64,000 nucleotides of DNA. Origin: Lucinisca nassula (taxonomy: Eukaryota; Mollusca; Bivalvia; Lucinida; Lucinidae). The stretch is taken from contig OY757020.1 of the NCBI GenBank assembly GCA_963580285.1, positions 100,009,497-100,073,496 of the forward strand, read 5' to 3'. A program made the translations under genes and the position numbers. This document shows, one piece after another, positions 45,076-56,123 of this stretch. The notes beneath the pieces are model-generated. The model saw only the letters and a program-made list of their open reading frames with translations. It had not been told where the DNA came from and ran no database searches. Positions within the stretch are counted from its first letter, which is position 1; every line of letters starts with the position of its first letter.

Positions 45076-45360
45076 GGGCTTGAAGAAATATATGGGCTGC
45101 ATGATGCTTCCACGCAGAGCTGAATCCGGCCTGCACACTAGTACTGGTAAACCGCTTAGAGGATCTAAGCCTGTCCAGGAACCGCGGTGCGAGGCGGACC
45201 GTCCATGCTAATAAACCCTATTGGTTTCATTGGGCGACAGGGCTTGAGATGTCATTTCATCTCAATGTCGGGTAAAAGTCCCACAAAATTGGAAGCAACG
45301 TCTCCAAAATGACCTTTACAGTGTTGACGGGGACGTTAAACCTCAAATCAAACAAACAAA
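45076..45360 (+). mobile_element. Repeat B SINE, full copy with 12-bp target duplication
   Basis: GGGCTTGAAGAAATATATGG to the (CAAA) tail, flanked by ACTGTGATTAGC at 45064-45075 and 45361-45372. ~285 bp. I see no clear tRNA box B, so the promoter origin is unknown. The 3' module GTTGACGGGGACGTTAAACC precedes the tail. Confidence 0.9.
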
Positions 45361-45561
45361 ACTGTGATTAGCCCGTCAGTTAACCTGCTAAAGTAGTGAT
45401 ATTACCAGCTGTTCCAATGATTTGGTGACTGTCTATCTTCTGAAACATATCATTTCTATGAGTAAGAATATTGTGAAGCCTTATTATCTTCTTAATGCAA
45501 ACAAATATTTAATGTTTTGCCCGTGACCGAGGCCATTGGTGGCGGAAATTCCTGAGTTTTT

Positions 45562-45963
45562 AGCTCATCATAGGTGAGCTTATAGTATGGTAAAGCTCCG
45601 TTGTCTGTCTGTTGTCGGTCAACATTTTCAAACATGTTCTTCTCTGAAACCCCAAGACCGATTGGAGTCATATTTCATGTGGAGCATCCATGGGAAGCGG
45701 GAACGAAAGTTTGTTCGCAGGGTCCCAGTCACATGACCAAGATGGCCGCCATGCCCATATAAGGTAAAAACCCTTCAGAAATCTTCTTCTCTGGAACCAG
45801 TGGGCCGATTATCATGTAACTTGGTATGTGGCATTGGGGACTCGGGCCCATCAAAATTTGTTCAGATGATGACTCCTGAATGACCTTGACCTACATGTAT
45901 TTTAGGCCAAGGTCAAATTTGGTCGCATAGACTTTTGTATGGTGAAAAAGTCAAAACCGTGTA
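45562..45963 (-). mobile_element. Helitron-like element, truncated
   Basis: The 3' hairpin (AGCTCATCATAGGTGAGCT) at 45562-45580, then TTCTTCTCTGAAACC-type monomer words twice (~45640 and ~45785). Cut on its 5' side by the next element at 45969. Confidence 0.6.
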
Positions 45964-45968
45964 TTTTT

Positions 45969-47351
45969 AGCTCACCTGTCACATAGTGACGAGGTGAGCT
46001 TTTGGGATCACTTTTTGTCCGTCTTGTTGATGTGAGTGTGTGCGTCCGTCCATCCATCCCTAAACGATTTCTTCAAACAACATCTCCTAAACCACTGATC
46101 GTATTTTGACCAAACTTCACAGGAATCATCGAATGATCCTTAGGTGGTCCTCTTTCAAAGTTGTTCAAATCGTTCTGGTCCGTTGCACATCTAGGTCACA
46201 GAAGCTAAAATTAGATTATTTTTCTGAAAACTTTGAAAATCTTCTTCTCTGAAACCGCATGGTCCAGGTCTTTGATATTTGGAATGAAGCTTCATCTAGT
46301 AGACCTCTACCAAGATACATGTAGTTCAAATTATAGCCATGGGGCCAAAAATGCCCCTGCGTCGGGGCCCACCAGTTTTACATAGACTTACATGTATATA
46401 GGGAAAACATTTAAAAATCTTCTTGTTTGAAACCAGAAGGCCCAGGTCGTTGATATTTGGTAGTGGACCTCCTACCAAGATTGTTCAAAATACAGTCCTG
46501 GGGCCAAAAAAGCCCCCGCGCCAGGGCCCACTGGTTTCACATAGGCGTATGTAGGGAAAACCTTTATTAAAAAACTTCTTGTCTGAAACAAGAAGGCCCA
46601 GGTCTTTGATATTTGGTATGAAACTTCATCTAGTGGACTTCTACCAAGATTGCTCAAATTATAGCCCTGGTGCCAAAAATGCCCCCGCACCGGGGCCCAC
46701 CAGTTTTACATGGACTTATATAGGGAAAACATTTAAAAATCTTCTTGTCTGAAACCAGAAGGCCCAGGTCTTTGATATTTGGTATGAAGCTTCATCCAGT
46801 GGACCTCTACCAAGATTGTTCAAAATATAGTCATGGGGCCAAAAATGACCCCGCGCCTGATTTCACATAGGATAACCTTAAAAAATCTTCTTGTCTGAAA
46901 CCAGAAGGCCCATGTCTTTGATATTTGGTATGAAGCTTCATCTAGTGCACCTCTACCAAGATTGTTCAAACAATAGTCTTGGGGCCAAAATGTTCTTGCG
47001 CCGGGACCCTCTAGTTTTACATAGGCTTATATAGGAAAAAAATACTTTTAAAAATCTTCTTGACTGAAACCAGTCGACCCAGGTCTTTGATGTTTGGCGT
47101 GAAGCTTCATCTAGTGGACCTCGAGATTCAAATTATAGCCCTGGGGCCACTGGTTTTACATAGGCTTATATACGGAAAACCTTCTAAAATCTTCTTGTCT
47201 GAAACCAGAAGGCCCAGGTCTTTAATATTTGGTATGAAGCTTCATCTAGTGGACCGCTACCAAGTTTGTTCAAATTATAGCCCTTGGGCCAAGAATGTAA
47301 TAGAGACACTGATACTGAGGTGTGCGATTCAGGGCCCTGTGGGCCCTCTTG
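45969..47351 (-). mobile_element. Helitron-like element with ~168-bp tandem core
   Basis: Reverse orientation: hairpin AGCTCACCTGTCAC / GTGACGAGGTGAGCT first (45969-46000), GGGATCACTTTTTGTCCGTC, the AACCACTGATCGTATTTTGACC block, ~6 diverged monomers (TTTGATATTTGGTATGAAGC, CTACCAAGATTGTTCAAAT), and GGGCCCTCTTG at the far end. Flanked by A3 and A5 on the element strand, as are the copies at 13898 and 17135. Confidence 0.8.
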
Positions 47352-47456
47352 TTTCACAAATTATCTATGCATCACATCATGGCCAATCATGCATATGGAA
47401 AGCGAACACTTTTATAGGACAAACTGACATAGTAAAACTCCAAGGCCCACAACAAT

Positions 47457-47690
47457 TAACCATTGTCCTGCTGAATGAATTAATTTTGCCACATCCATTT
47501 CTGTCTATTAACCAAATAAATTGCAGAATACACAATGTATAATAATTTTATTTTTTTTATTTGTCCAGTTCACAAACTGAATAACAAACATTTAGATCCT
47601 GATCAGTTGGCTTATTCAGAAGCCATCTGATCTGGATCTACACTGTTTTCAAAAGGTAGGGGTTGTCGTGATCATCAGAACAATGGTAAA
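47457..47690 (+). mobile_element. Repeat G MITE, degenerate
   Basis: TTAACCATTGTCCTGCTGAA at the left, hairpin arms TAGATCCTGATCAG / CTGATCTGGATCTACACTG at 47591-47645, and GGTAGGGGTTGTCGTG at the right. The right TTAA end is not recognisable. Confidence 0.55.
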
Positions 47691-47734
47691 TAGTGATCTG
47701 TTGGAGATGTAGATAGGACAATCCACAATGTTAT

Positions 47735-48042
47735 ATTAGCCCCCGCTCATTGGGGCTTGAAGAAATACATGTAGATGGGCTGCATGATGCTTCCCACAGA
47801 GCTGAAACTGACCCGCAGACAAGTACTGGTAAACCTCTTAGAGGATCTAAGCCTGCCCAAGCAATGCGGTGTGAGTCAGCGCGTCCATGCTTATAAACCC
47901 TATTGGTTTCATTGGGCAGCAGGGCTTGAGGTGTCATTTCATCTCAATATCGGATAAAAGTCCCACAAAATTGGAAGCAATGTCTCCAAAATGACCTTTA
48001 CAATGTTGATGGGAATGTTAAATTTCAAATCAAACAAACAAA
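47735..48042 (+). mobile_element. Repeat B SINE, full copy with 10-bp target duplication
   Basis: Flanked by ACAATGTTAT at 47725-47734 and 48043-48052. Head GCCCCCGCTCATTGGGGCTT forms a small stem; tail AAATCAAACAAACAAA. Confidence 0.85.
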
Positions 48043-48052
48043 ACAATGTTAT

Positions 48053-48541
48053 TTGTTTCCAGCCCATTTAACATTCCTTCAGAGCTCTAGACCCATTTGG
48101 TCTAGTCAATGGTTAAAGAACAGATACATGTCTACTGAGAATCAGACAACTGGGCCTTGGTGTGGACATCAGTTTTTCCCTTGTTAGGCTTATGCTAAGG
48201 TGGGCTAAGAGGTCTAAATGTCTCTCAGACTAAATGCTAAGTAAACTGTTACAAAAGCCTGATGTGAAACTGAACTGCACCACAGCTCTAGATAAGGAGG
48301 AAAACCTAGATATTTAGATAAACTTTCCTCAGGACTGGTGTTAACCCGGCATTTCTGGTATCTGTTGGAAAAGCCTCAACAAGGCAATTTTAACACGTAC
48401 ATGTACCCATAACATATTTTAATGCCAGAAGTAATCTCATTACTCCTTCTCCAGAGCTCTAATGTGCCTTCTGCTATGTTGGGATAAGGGTCATGTGTGA
48501 CATGAAAATGTCTTTTCGTTTGTGCACGTATACTCAGCTGT
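48053..48541. other. No feature recognised
   Basis: No ORF of note and no match to the repeat families defined here. Confidence 0.5.
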
Positions 48542-48556
48542 ACACATTGCTCCAGA

Positions 48557-48860
48557 CAGCCCCCGCCCAAAGGGGCTTGAAGAAATATATGGGCTGCATG
48601 ATGCTTCCACGCAGAGCTGAATCCGGCCCGCAGACTAGTACTGGTAAACCGCTTAGAGGATCGAAGCCTGTCCAGGAACCGTGGTGCGAGGTGGATCGTC
48701 CATGCTTATAAACCCTATTGGTTTCATTGGGCGACAGGGCTTGAGATGTCATTTCATCTCAATGTCGGGTAAAAGTCCCACAAAATTGGAAGCGACGTCT
48801 CCAAAATGACCTTTACAGTGTTGATGGGGATGTTAAACCTCAAATCAAACAAACAAACAA
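48557..48860 (+). mobile_element. Repeat B SINE, full copy with 15-bp target duplication
   Basis: Flanked by ACACATTGCTCCAGA at 48542-48556 and 48861-48875. Head GCCCCCGCCCAAAGGGGCTT; tail (CAAA)4. Best copy to use as the family reference. Confidence 0.9.
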
Positions 48861-48920
48861 ACACATTGCTCCAGATTAGCAGCTCCTAGTATATCTATCC
48901 AATTTTGGAATTAAAAGAAA

Positions 48921-48956
48921 GGCGATCGTTATTGACAGCTGGCTGTCCATAGCCAA
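48921..48956. repeat. Single degenerate GACAGC-CGGCTGTC palindrome
   Basis: GGCGATCGTTATTGACAGCT followed by GGCTGTCCATAGCC. Same left border (GGCGATCG) as the array at 44838, but only one unit and several changes. Confidence 0.75.
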
Positions 48957-49016
48957 CATCCAAAATTTTAAAAGTGTTCTGCTAACTTGTACAGTAACAG
49001 GAGCTGTCTCATGACA

Positions 49017-50218
49017 GCATACATGTAGCTCGCCTGTTTCACGCCTTAAAGATATAAGGTAAAACTACTGAACCATGAAATATAGGTCATCCTCACCTAG
49101 ATATATTTTGAGGTCAATCATCAGGTCACATGGAACATTTATTCCAGATATTACATTTCAGAATCAAATTGTGTCTGAAATATAAGGCAAAATCATTGAA
49201 CCATAAAAATAGGTCACAATGACCTAGATACATGTATATTTCTATGTCAATCATCTGGTCACATGAAACTTATAATTCAGGATTGAAGTTTCTCCAAAAA
49301 TAGTGTTCAAAATATTTGGCAGACTCACTCAATCATGAAATATGCATCATATTGACCTACATGTATATGTATTTTGTGGTCAGTCATCTGGTTACATTGA
49401 AGTAATATCCCAGGTTTAACATTTCTCCATCAAAAAAGTATTCAAGACAATAAGCAAAATCACTGACCCATGAAATATAGGTCACAATGACCTAGATATA
49501 CTTTGAGGTAAATCAACGGAATGAACGGATCACACAGAACTCATAATCCAGATGAGACATTTCTCCATCCAATAGTATTCAAGATAACAGACCCAAAAGT
49601 ATTCGAGATAATAGGCAAAACACTGAACCATGAAATATAGGTCACAATGACCTGGATATATTTTGAGGTCAATTATCAGATCACATGAAACTTATAATCC
49701 AGGTGCGACATTTCTACATCAAATAGCATACAATATTGTAGGCAAAATCACTGAGTGAACCATGAAAAATAGGTCACAGTGGCCTAGATATATTTTGAGG
49801 TCAATCATGGGGTCACATGGAACTAATAACCCAAGTTCAAAAAGTATTCAAGATAATAGGCGAAATCACTGAACCATGAAATATAGGTCACACAGACCTA
49901 GATATATTTTATGGTCAATTATCAGGTCACATGGAACTAATAACCCAGGTATAACATTTCTCCATCAAATAGTATTCCAGATAATAGGCAAAATCACTGA
50001 ACCATGAAATATAGGTCACAGTGGCCTAGATATATTTTGACGTCATCAGAAGAACCTCCCAGGTACTTAAGTTCCAAATATGAGTGCTCTGTGATGAGTG
50101 ACTATTGAGATATTAGCATTTGAAAAACTTTAACACAGTGTGATGGGAACGCAAACGTGCACGCAGACGACTCAGGTGACAACAATAGCTCTCCATGTAC
50201 TCCGTACAGGCGAGCTCA
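49017..50218 (+). mobile_element. Helitron-like element with irregular ~113-161-bp tandem core
   Basis: 5' side TGTAGCTCGCCTGTTTC; 3' hairpin at 50187-50216 (AGCTCTCCATGTAC / GTACAGGCGAGCT). Units repeat ACCATGAAATATAGGTCACA, GACCTAGATATATTTTGAGG, CATTTCTCCATCAAATAG and AATAGGCAAAATCACTGA. The CGAGCT word is inverted between the two ends. The RTE-like element begins right after the hairpin. Confidence 0.7.
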
Positions 50219-50222
50219 TAAT

Positions 50223-52015
50223 AAATGTATTTTCATTACACCTGTCTGATGAACAACCAGTGGAAGGGCCACCCATCCCAATCACTATTGATATGGTTAA
50301 GAAGGCTATCTCTCAGATGAAGACTGGCAAAGCACCGGGTCCCTCTGGCATAGTGGCGGAGATGATAAGAGCTGCAGGTGATGCGGGTGCCTCGATGATC
50401 CGCGACCTTGCAGCTGCAATCATCCATGATGGGAAGGTACCCTCTGACTGGGAACAGAGTTTCATTGTCTGTCTCTACAAGGGCAAGGGCGATGCATTGG
50501 AACGGGGCAACTACCGTGGTCTCAAGCTGACAGAACAGGTCATGAAAGTCCTGGAGAGGATTGTGGATGGCCTCATTAGGCAGTTGGTGTCCATCGACGA
50601 TTCCCAGTTTGGCTTCGTCCCAGGAAGAGGCACAACAGATGCAATTTTTGTTGTCCGACAGCTGCAAGAGAAGTATCTGGCGGCCAACAGGAGACTCTAC
50701 ATGGCTTTTGTAGACCTGGAGAAGGCATTTGATCGAGTGCCTCGGAAAGTCATCTGGTGGGCACTAAGAAAACTTGGAGTGGACGAGTGGATTGTGAAAC
50801 TGGTCCAAGGGATGTACGCTAATGCTCGGAGCCGTGTCCGCGTTGGTGATGGTTACAGTGAAGAATTCGAGGTGAAGGTGTTCATCAAGGCTCTGTTCTC
50901 AGCCCACTACTTTTCATCATTGTGCTTGAAGCCTTGTCAAGCGAGTTCCGCTCTGGAGTCCCCTGGGAGGACCTGTATGCTGATGACCTTGTCATCATAG
51001 CTGAATCCCTTGAGGAATGTGTCAGGAGGTTCTCAACTTGGAAAGACGCAATGGAGGCGAAAGGGCTGATAGTGAATGCAGGAAAGACAAAGATCATGAT
51101 CTGTGGTACAGGTCTGGACCTCTTGCAGAGTACAGGCCAGTTCCCATGCGCTGTATGTCGCACTGGAGTGGGCAGCAACAGTATCTTTTGTAATGGCTGC
51201 AAGTTCTGGGTGCACAAGAAATGCAGTGGGCTCAAACGCTTGATAGAGGACCCTGATTACAGGTGTACACGGTGCCAAGGAACTGCACGCCCCTTAGATG
51301 GCAGACCACAGAGGGAAGTCCAAGTCGGATCCGACAAGCTGGAGGTTGTAGCTTCCTTCTGCTACCTAGGTGATATGCTCTCAGCAGCGGGTGGTTGCGA
51401 CCTTTCAACTACAACACATGTGAAAACAGCCTGGAAGAAATTCAAGGAGTTGCTACCAGTTCTCTCTTCCCGCCACCTCTCGTTCAAGACACGTGGCCGT
51501 GTGTATAGCTCTTGTGTGCGGAGTGCAATGCTCCATGCCAGTGAGACATGGCCATTGACAAAGCCAAACCTCCAACGTCTACAGCGAAATGACAGGGCAA
51601 TGATCAGACAGATCTGCAATGTCAAGCCACAGGACACTGTCACCATCAGGTCCAGTGAGTTACTTGAGCGTCTTGGCATTGAGGACCTGGACCTCATCCT
51701 GAAAGAGAGAAGACTTCGCTGGTATGGACATGTGGAACGCTCCAACGGTGCAGTCAAGACTGCCTGTGACATACAGGTAAGTGGAAAGCGGGGGCCAGGA
51801 AGGCCCAAGATGACCTGGAAGCAGCTAACAGAAAGAGATTGCAGAGAATGGAAGCTCTCTGCTATCGATCCTCATGATAGACAAGCCTGGAGATCTGGTG
51901 TAAGATCTGCCATGCGTGCAGCAAGCCAGCTACCTGGAAGGGGGCCCACTTATGTGGACATTGCCCCTGTACCTGCACGTTAATCAAAAATCCGTTGATG
52001 ATGATGATGATTATT
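50223..52015 (+). mobile_element. RTE-like retrotransposon: reverse transcriptase plus PHD-like finger, one frameshift
   Basis: First frame (to ~50876): MKTGKAPGPSGIVAEM, YKGKGDALERGNYRGLKLTE, QFGFVPGRGTTDAIFVVRQL and motif A AFVDLEKAFDRVPRK (~50705). Second frame: GVHQGSVLSPLLF (readable from ~50877), YADDLVII (~50977), a C4HC3 zinc-finger pattern CAVC...CNGC----H--C...CTRC (51147-51277), FCYLGDMLSAAGGCD, RLRWYGHVERS, GKRGPGRPKMTW, stop at 51982. A missing G near 50876 explains the shift. All RT catalytic residues I can check are kept. The GATGATGATGAT tail (51996-52010) is typical of RTE elements. 5'-truncated: no endonuclease. The youngest-looking coding element in the window. Confidence 0.85.
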
Positions 52016-52290
52016 TAGACTCCTTTATTTATTTATTGAGATTCTTAATAATCTATAAAATATTTATTTATTTATTTTAGCCACAGCATGGAGTTACATC
52101 TTGTAGAGTTCCAACCATTTATGCCTTAAGTGTAATGAACACTTTAATAGTTCATATTATTCTGATGAATAATTTTCTTTTTATATGAAAAAAGTTCACT
52201 TTAATATTCTATAATTATTTCATTTTTATTTATGCATTCATGTTTTTTTTTTATCAGATTATATTCATAAGTATATATATCCAATATCTT

Positions 52291-52338
52291 AGCCGGCTGT
52301 CAATAGCGAATTCGCTATCGACAGCCGGCTGTCAATAG
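52291..52338. repeat. Tandem palindromes, core GACAGCCGGCTGTC
   Basis: AGCCGGCTGTCAATA, GCGAATTCGC, TATCGACAGCCGGCTGTCAATA: one and a half of the 32-bp units seen at 44838. Confidence 0.85.
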
Positions 52339-52429
52339 CCACTTCCTTCAAATAATAAATACCATTATTTTCACTTTTAACAGAGAAAAAAGAAAAACTG
52401 TCTGCAAACTGCCTTAAAATATAATTGCT

Positions 52430-52452
52430 AAAAAAAAAAAAAAAAAAAAAAA
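52430..52452 (+). repeat. Poly(A) tract
   Basis: ~22 A with no recognisable retroelement upstream. Confidence 0.85.
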
Positions 52453-52792
52453 CTCGTACATGTTTTTTCCCTGTCATAAGCGAAGAAATACCTAATTATA
52501 AATAAATAAATTATTGCTTTAGGGGATATATCTATCGCTCTTTTACAGACTCATCAATAAATTTCATTATAGTACGTAACGCAGTAAATATGTTCTATAA
52601 AAGGCTTATCCTTTGGATGCAAGGAATACACCACAGAACTGAAAAACATGGAGTGTGCATGTTTTCTGGGCCAGACTAGCTAGTTTCGGCCAATAAGGCC
52701 TCATCATTGACGCTCGAATATTTTCAAAATTAAACAATGGAATCAATCATCCCAAAGGACAAGAAAACATAAACTACACTATGATGTAGAGT

Positions 52793-53113
52793 TAAGCCTG
52801 CATAGCGCAGTGATTAAATCATTCGACTTATGATCGAGAGGTTGTGCGTCCGAATCCGGCCACCGGTATCGCGGTGTGTCCTTGGGCAAGACACGTAATG
52901 ACAACCCCCACTTCACTCGGGTGTAAATGGGTAGCATCTATATACTGTCATACGCCCGCGAGGAAATTCTGGCAGACGCGCTGTCGAACACTGTTAATAG
53001 AAAAGAGAAGTTAAAAACAGATATAGTGAAGCGCACAAAAGATGAAAGGTTAAAATAGTGATGTGCCGGTAGGCTGAAGCTATAATATGCACATACAACA
53101 ACAACAACAACAA
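52793..53113 (+). mobile_element. SINE-3, tRNA-derived with (CAA)n tail
   Basis: Head GCCTGCATAGCGCAGTGATT (box A), GTGCGTCCGAATCC (box B), a body with TGTCCTTGGGCAAGACACG and CACTCGGGTGTAAATGGGTA, and a tail (CAA)6. The TTGGGCAAGACAC block is shared by several animal SINE families as I recall. Only one copy in this window. Confidence 0.85.
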
Positions 53114-53499
53114 GATCCACGAAGAAGAACGAAGACCATCGAAGTATGGTCAGCTGACAACCTTGGCTGCACGTGCAACGCGGAAAACTGACACACTACC
53201 ATCGCCACTTACCGTTCTGCAGCCTACCAGTGTGCCACGAGATCACTCAGCGCCGTGGGCTGGAGGTCTGGTATTTGCCATTTTACATCAACAGTGAAGA
53301 GTAGGTAAATTAGGGTAAAGTGGTGTAAAAGCCACTTCCTCTCTCTTGCGCGCGTGAAAACACCCGTAATATGTGTTCGAGAGCAATTCAGCTTGAAGTT
53401 TTCATCGCAATCGAACTAAAATAAATCAGTATAAACTAACGCATTTCTGAATTTAAAAAATGCATCCTATTGAAACAAGTCAGTGCAATCAACAACCCC

Positions 53500-53603
53500 T
53501 TAAACCCACTTTATATCGAGAAAACAGGTGTTTATTGTGAAATGCATTACTTTTACCATTTCTGCTCCAAGCCATAGGCAGTGGGTATTCGTTTGGAATC
53601 CCA
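53500..53603 (+). repeat. Repeat A, 5' half, partly duplicated
   Basis: AACCCACTTTATATCGAGAA, GCATTACTTTTACC, then ATTTCTGCTCCAAGCCATAG and GTGGGTATTCGTT. The last ~45 bp recur at 53922, on the other side of SINE-2. Confidence 0.65.
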
Positions 53604-53613
53604 TCCACGAGCG

Positions 53614-53880
53614 GAGCGTGGTAGCTCAGTGGTTAGTGCACTTGCCTATCATGCTAGAGGCCCACGGTTCGATACCCGGCAGTGTAAAATCGTGGTGTCC
53701 GAACAAGTTCAACTGGCATCATTTGCAGGGATGGATGCCACAAACTGCACCGTCCTTCGGATTGTGACGTTAACTGGATGCCTCCTGTGCAGGGAGAACT
53801 ATCCCCTGTGCAGGTAAAAGATCCTTACCGTAATTACATGATTACAGTGAAGGCTTTCATCTTGCAAACCTGGAGTGTAT
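53614..53880 (+). mobile_element. SINE-2, tRNA-derived
   Basis: Head GAGCGTGGTAGCTCAGTGGT (box A TAGCTCAGTGG), GGTTCGATACCCGGCAG (box B), body GTGTCCGAACAAG, GGCATCATTTGCAGGGATG, CACCGTCCTTCGGATTGTGA, CGTTAACTGGATGCC, and tail AAACCTGGAGTGTATG. The CCTTCGGAT-G-GACGTTAA stretch resembles a conserved central SINE domain. Carries an extra GGGAGAACTATCCCCTGTGC duplication relative to 62311. Confidence 0.85.
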
Positions 53881-53921
53881 GGAAAGTACACCTGCATGCA
53901 ATCCTCGTAAAAAGAGCATTT

Positions 53922-54060
53922 CTGCTCCAAGCCATAGGTTGTGGGTACTCGTTGGACTCGTTTCAATGAGGCGATTATACCGAGCATCCACAATCGTGCG
54001 CAGTATAAATAAGAAAAAAAATATGACGGGTTTTCACACATGCACCGACATGAAAATAGA
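53922..54060 (+). repeat. Repeat A hairpin and tail
   Basis: ATTTCTGCTCCAAGCCATAG, GGTTGTGGGTACTCGTTGGA, partner GATTATACCGAGCATCCACA, then GCAGTATAAATAAGAAAAAA. Second copy of the segment interrupted at 53603. Confidence 0.65.
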
Positions 54061-54630
54061 CGTTTTGGTGTTATGGTAGGCCTACAGAAAAATGTAAATT
54101 TAAGGCATGCATTTTGCCATTGTTTTGTGTATAATTCACAAAGAGCGTATACGATAAAATTTATTCGATTCAAGTATAAATCATATTAGTCGTGTTCAAA
54201 ATGTAATTTAAAAGGAACATAAAAAGACGCAAATTACTTAATTATAAAATCATCAATAAGTCATAGTATTTATTGTCCACCGTAGATACGGTTGATGCTG
54301 CGGATAAACCAGATTTGTAATCAAGCAAGCCTCCAAATCGAGTCCTTTTTTCACAACATGGCGTCTATAAAGTAAACACATTCGATGTAGGTAAGATAAT
54401 TGATGTTTATTGCATGGTTTTGATTTTATACGCAATAATTTCACAAATACTGACTTTTACAGGAAAAAAAACATGTTTTTGTAGAAAAACGCGCAGGCGA
54501 CGATTCCGTTTTGTCCTGTTTTCGGAAAGCTTTATTGTCGAACTCAAAAAAGTGGCACTTACCATTTTGCAGTTGTGTACCGAATTGACGGACACGGATA
54601 TACACATGTGATTTTGGCCATTTCTATACT
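54061..54630. other. No gene recognised
   Basis: Open frames of 62-124 codons on both strands show no motif. Confidence 0.5.
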
Positions 54631-54633
54631 TAT

Positions 54634-55200
54634 ATCGAAGTATATACTTTAATGTAAGTATATACTTCGATTTAAGTTTCACCCGGACCTGTGAAACCCA
54701 CAAAGGGGTACCTTGTCAAACACTGCAGGCCAAGATCCGACGCCGCAGAACGCGGAGATATGCGATGGCGCGCCATCAACCTGCTCTAGTTATTATTATT
54801 TTTATTATTATTATTATTATTTTATTATTATTCACTTTTCACCCATTCAGTATCAGAAACCCACAAAGGGATGCCTTGTCAAACACTGCAGGCCCAGATC
54901 AGACGCTGCAGAACGCGGCGTCATATGATCAGGGCCTACGCTGTTTGAAAAAGTTTAGCCACTTCCCGAATAAATTTTGAAGAAAACACAACGTGACACC
55001 CCTAAATTTCGAAATATATAAGATGGCAAATTCCATTTGGGTAGTCAAATACTGAATGCCCAGATCAGACGCCGCAGAACGCGGAATCGTCTGATCAGGG
55101 CGGACGCTGTTTGAAAAAGTATAGCCACTTCCCGAATAAATTTTGAAGAAAACACAACCTGGCACCCCTAAATTTCGAAATATATAAGATGGAAGATTCC
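54634..55200 (+). repeat. Hairpin, (ATT)n module and three repeat H copies
   Basis: Hairpin ATCGAAGTATATACTT / AAGTATATACTTCGAT (54634-54671), CTTAAGTTTCACCCGGACCT, a repeat H piece (54695-54760), the GCGCGCCATCAACCTGCTCT-(ATT)n module (54767-54835), then two repeat H copies (54860-55020 and 55030-55200), each with CAGATCAGACG...GCGGCG hairpin arms and TTTTGAAGAAAACACAAC. Confidence 0.7.
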
Positions 55201-55539
55201 ATTTGGGTTAATTTACATGTAATTAACACTTTAGTTAATCGTGTACCGATTAATGTGGGTGTAAAAAAACGATTATCGGTACTAGTTTAATCTAATCGTC
55301 CTTCATTAAAGACTGTTTTTAATTGCTTTAATTTTGCCGGCGAGCGGCTGTTTTTGTTCTGACAAAACTTAAAACTAAATCCCAGTTTTACAATATATTT
55401 ATAAAAGTGGGTTTTAAGAGGGACAAATTCATATAGGCTTGCATTCGTGAAGATTGTTTTTATTTAATAGTTTGTTAGTTAAACGGTATAACAAATAAAA
55501 TTATATAAATAACTGAATTTATTTTGGAAGTGTCTGCTG

Positions 55540-55618
55540 ACAGCCGGCTGGCACCAGACTTTTAGTTCTAGTGACAGCCGGCTGTCACCAGACCTAAAAG
55601 TCTGCTGACAGCCGGCTA
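55540..55618. repeat. Tandem palindromes, core GACAGCCGGCTGTC, second spacer type
   Basis: CTGACAGCCGGCTGGCACCA, GACTTTTAGTTCTAGT, GACAGCCGGCTGTC, ACCAGACCTAAAAGTCTGCT, GACAGCCGGCT. The spacer AGACCTAAAAGTCT is itself palindromic and differs from the GCGAATTCGC spacer at 44838. Confidence 0.9.
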
Positions 55619-56123
55619 TAATATTTACTCAATAATAAGCATATTCTTTTTAACTATATAACTTATCCTGTTTCATGAGCTACCATACCGCTTACAGAAC
55701 TTTGTTGAACAGTGAAGGATGCAATAATTTCTAATGGGGACTTGTATTTTTGTTCAAACTTTGTGTAACAATGCTGGTATTATTGCAGCTTAGTTATAAA
55801 TCATAAATTTATCATAAGGTTATTTCTAGGCATACCATCAGCAGAACTTACACATGTACAAACTTGAGAAGAGTGGTGGGCACACGCTTCATCTGGGTTT
55901 GAACAGCACGGACAGAACTAGAAATGTGTCATTACGACACAGATGCCCCCATCTAGGGGCTCACCTCACTCCAAAAAAGTCATGTAACAACAGTTGTCAT
56001 CAGTCAGCATATCTCGCCTGGAATAGTGTCTGTGAGGTTATTGGCATAGGTGTTTGTGTGGTGGTGGGGTGTATAGCTGATTAAACTTTATAAAAATAAC
56101 TATGATCGTTCCAAATATGGACC

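Noticed and set aside
53614..53700. Functional tRNA gene
   Set aside because: Boxes A and B are present, but the sequence continues into a SINE body with a second copy at 62311; no proper acceptor stem closure.
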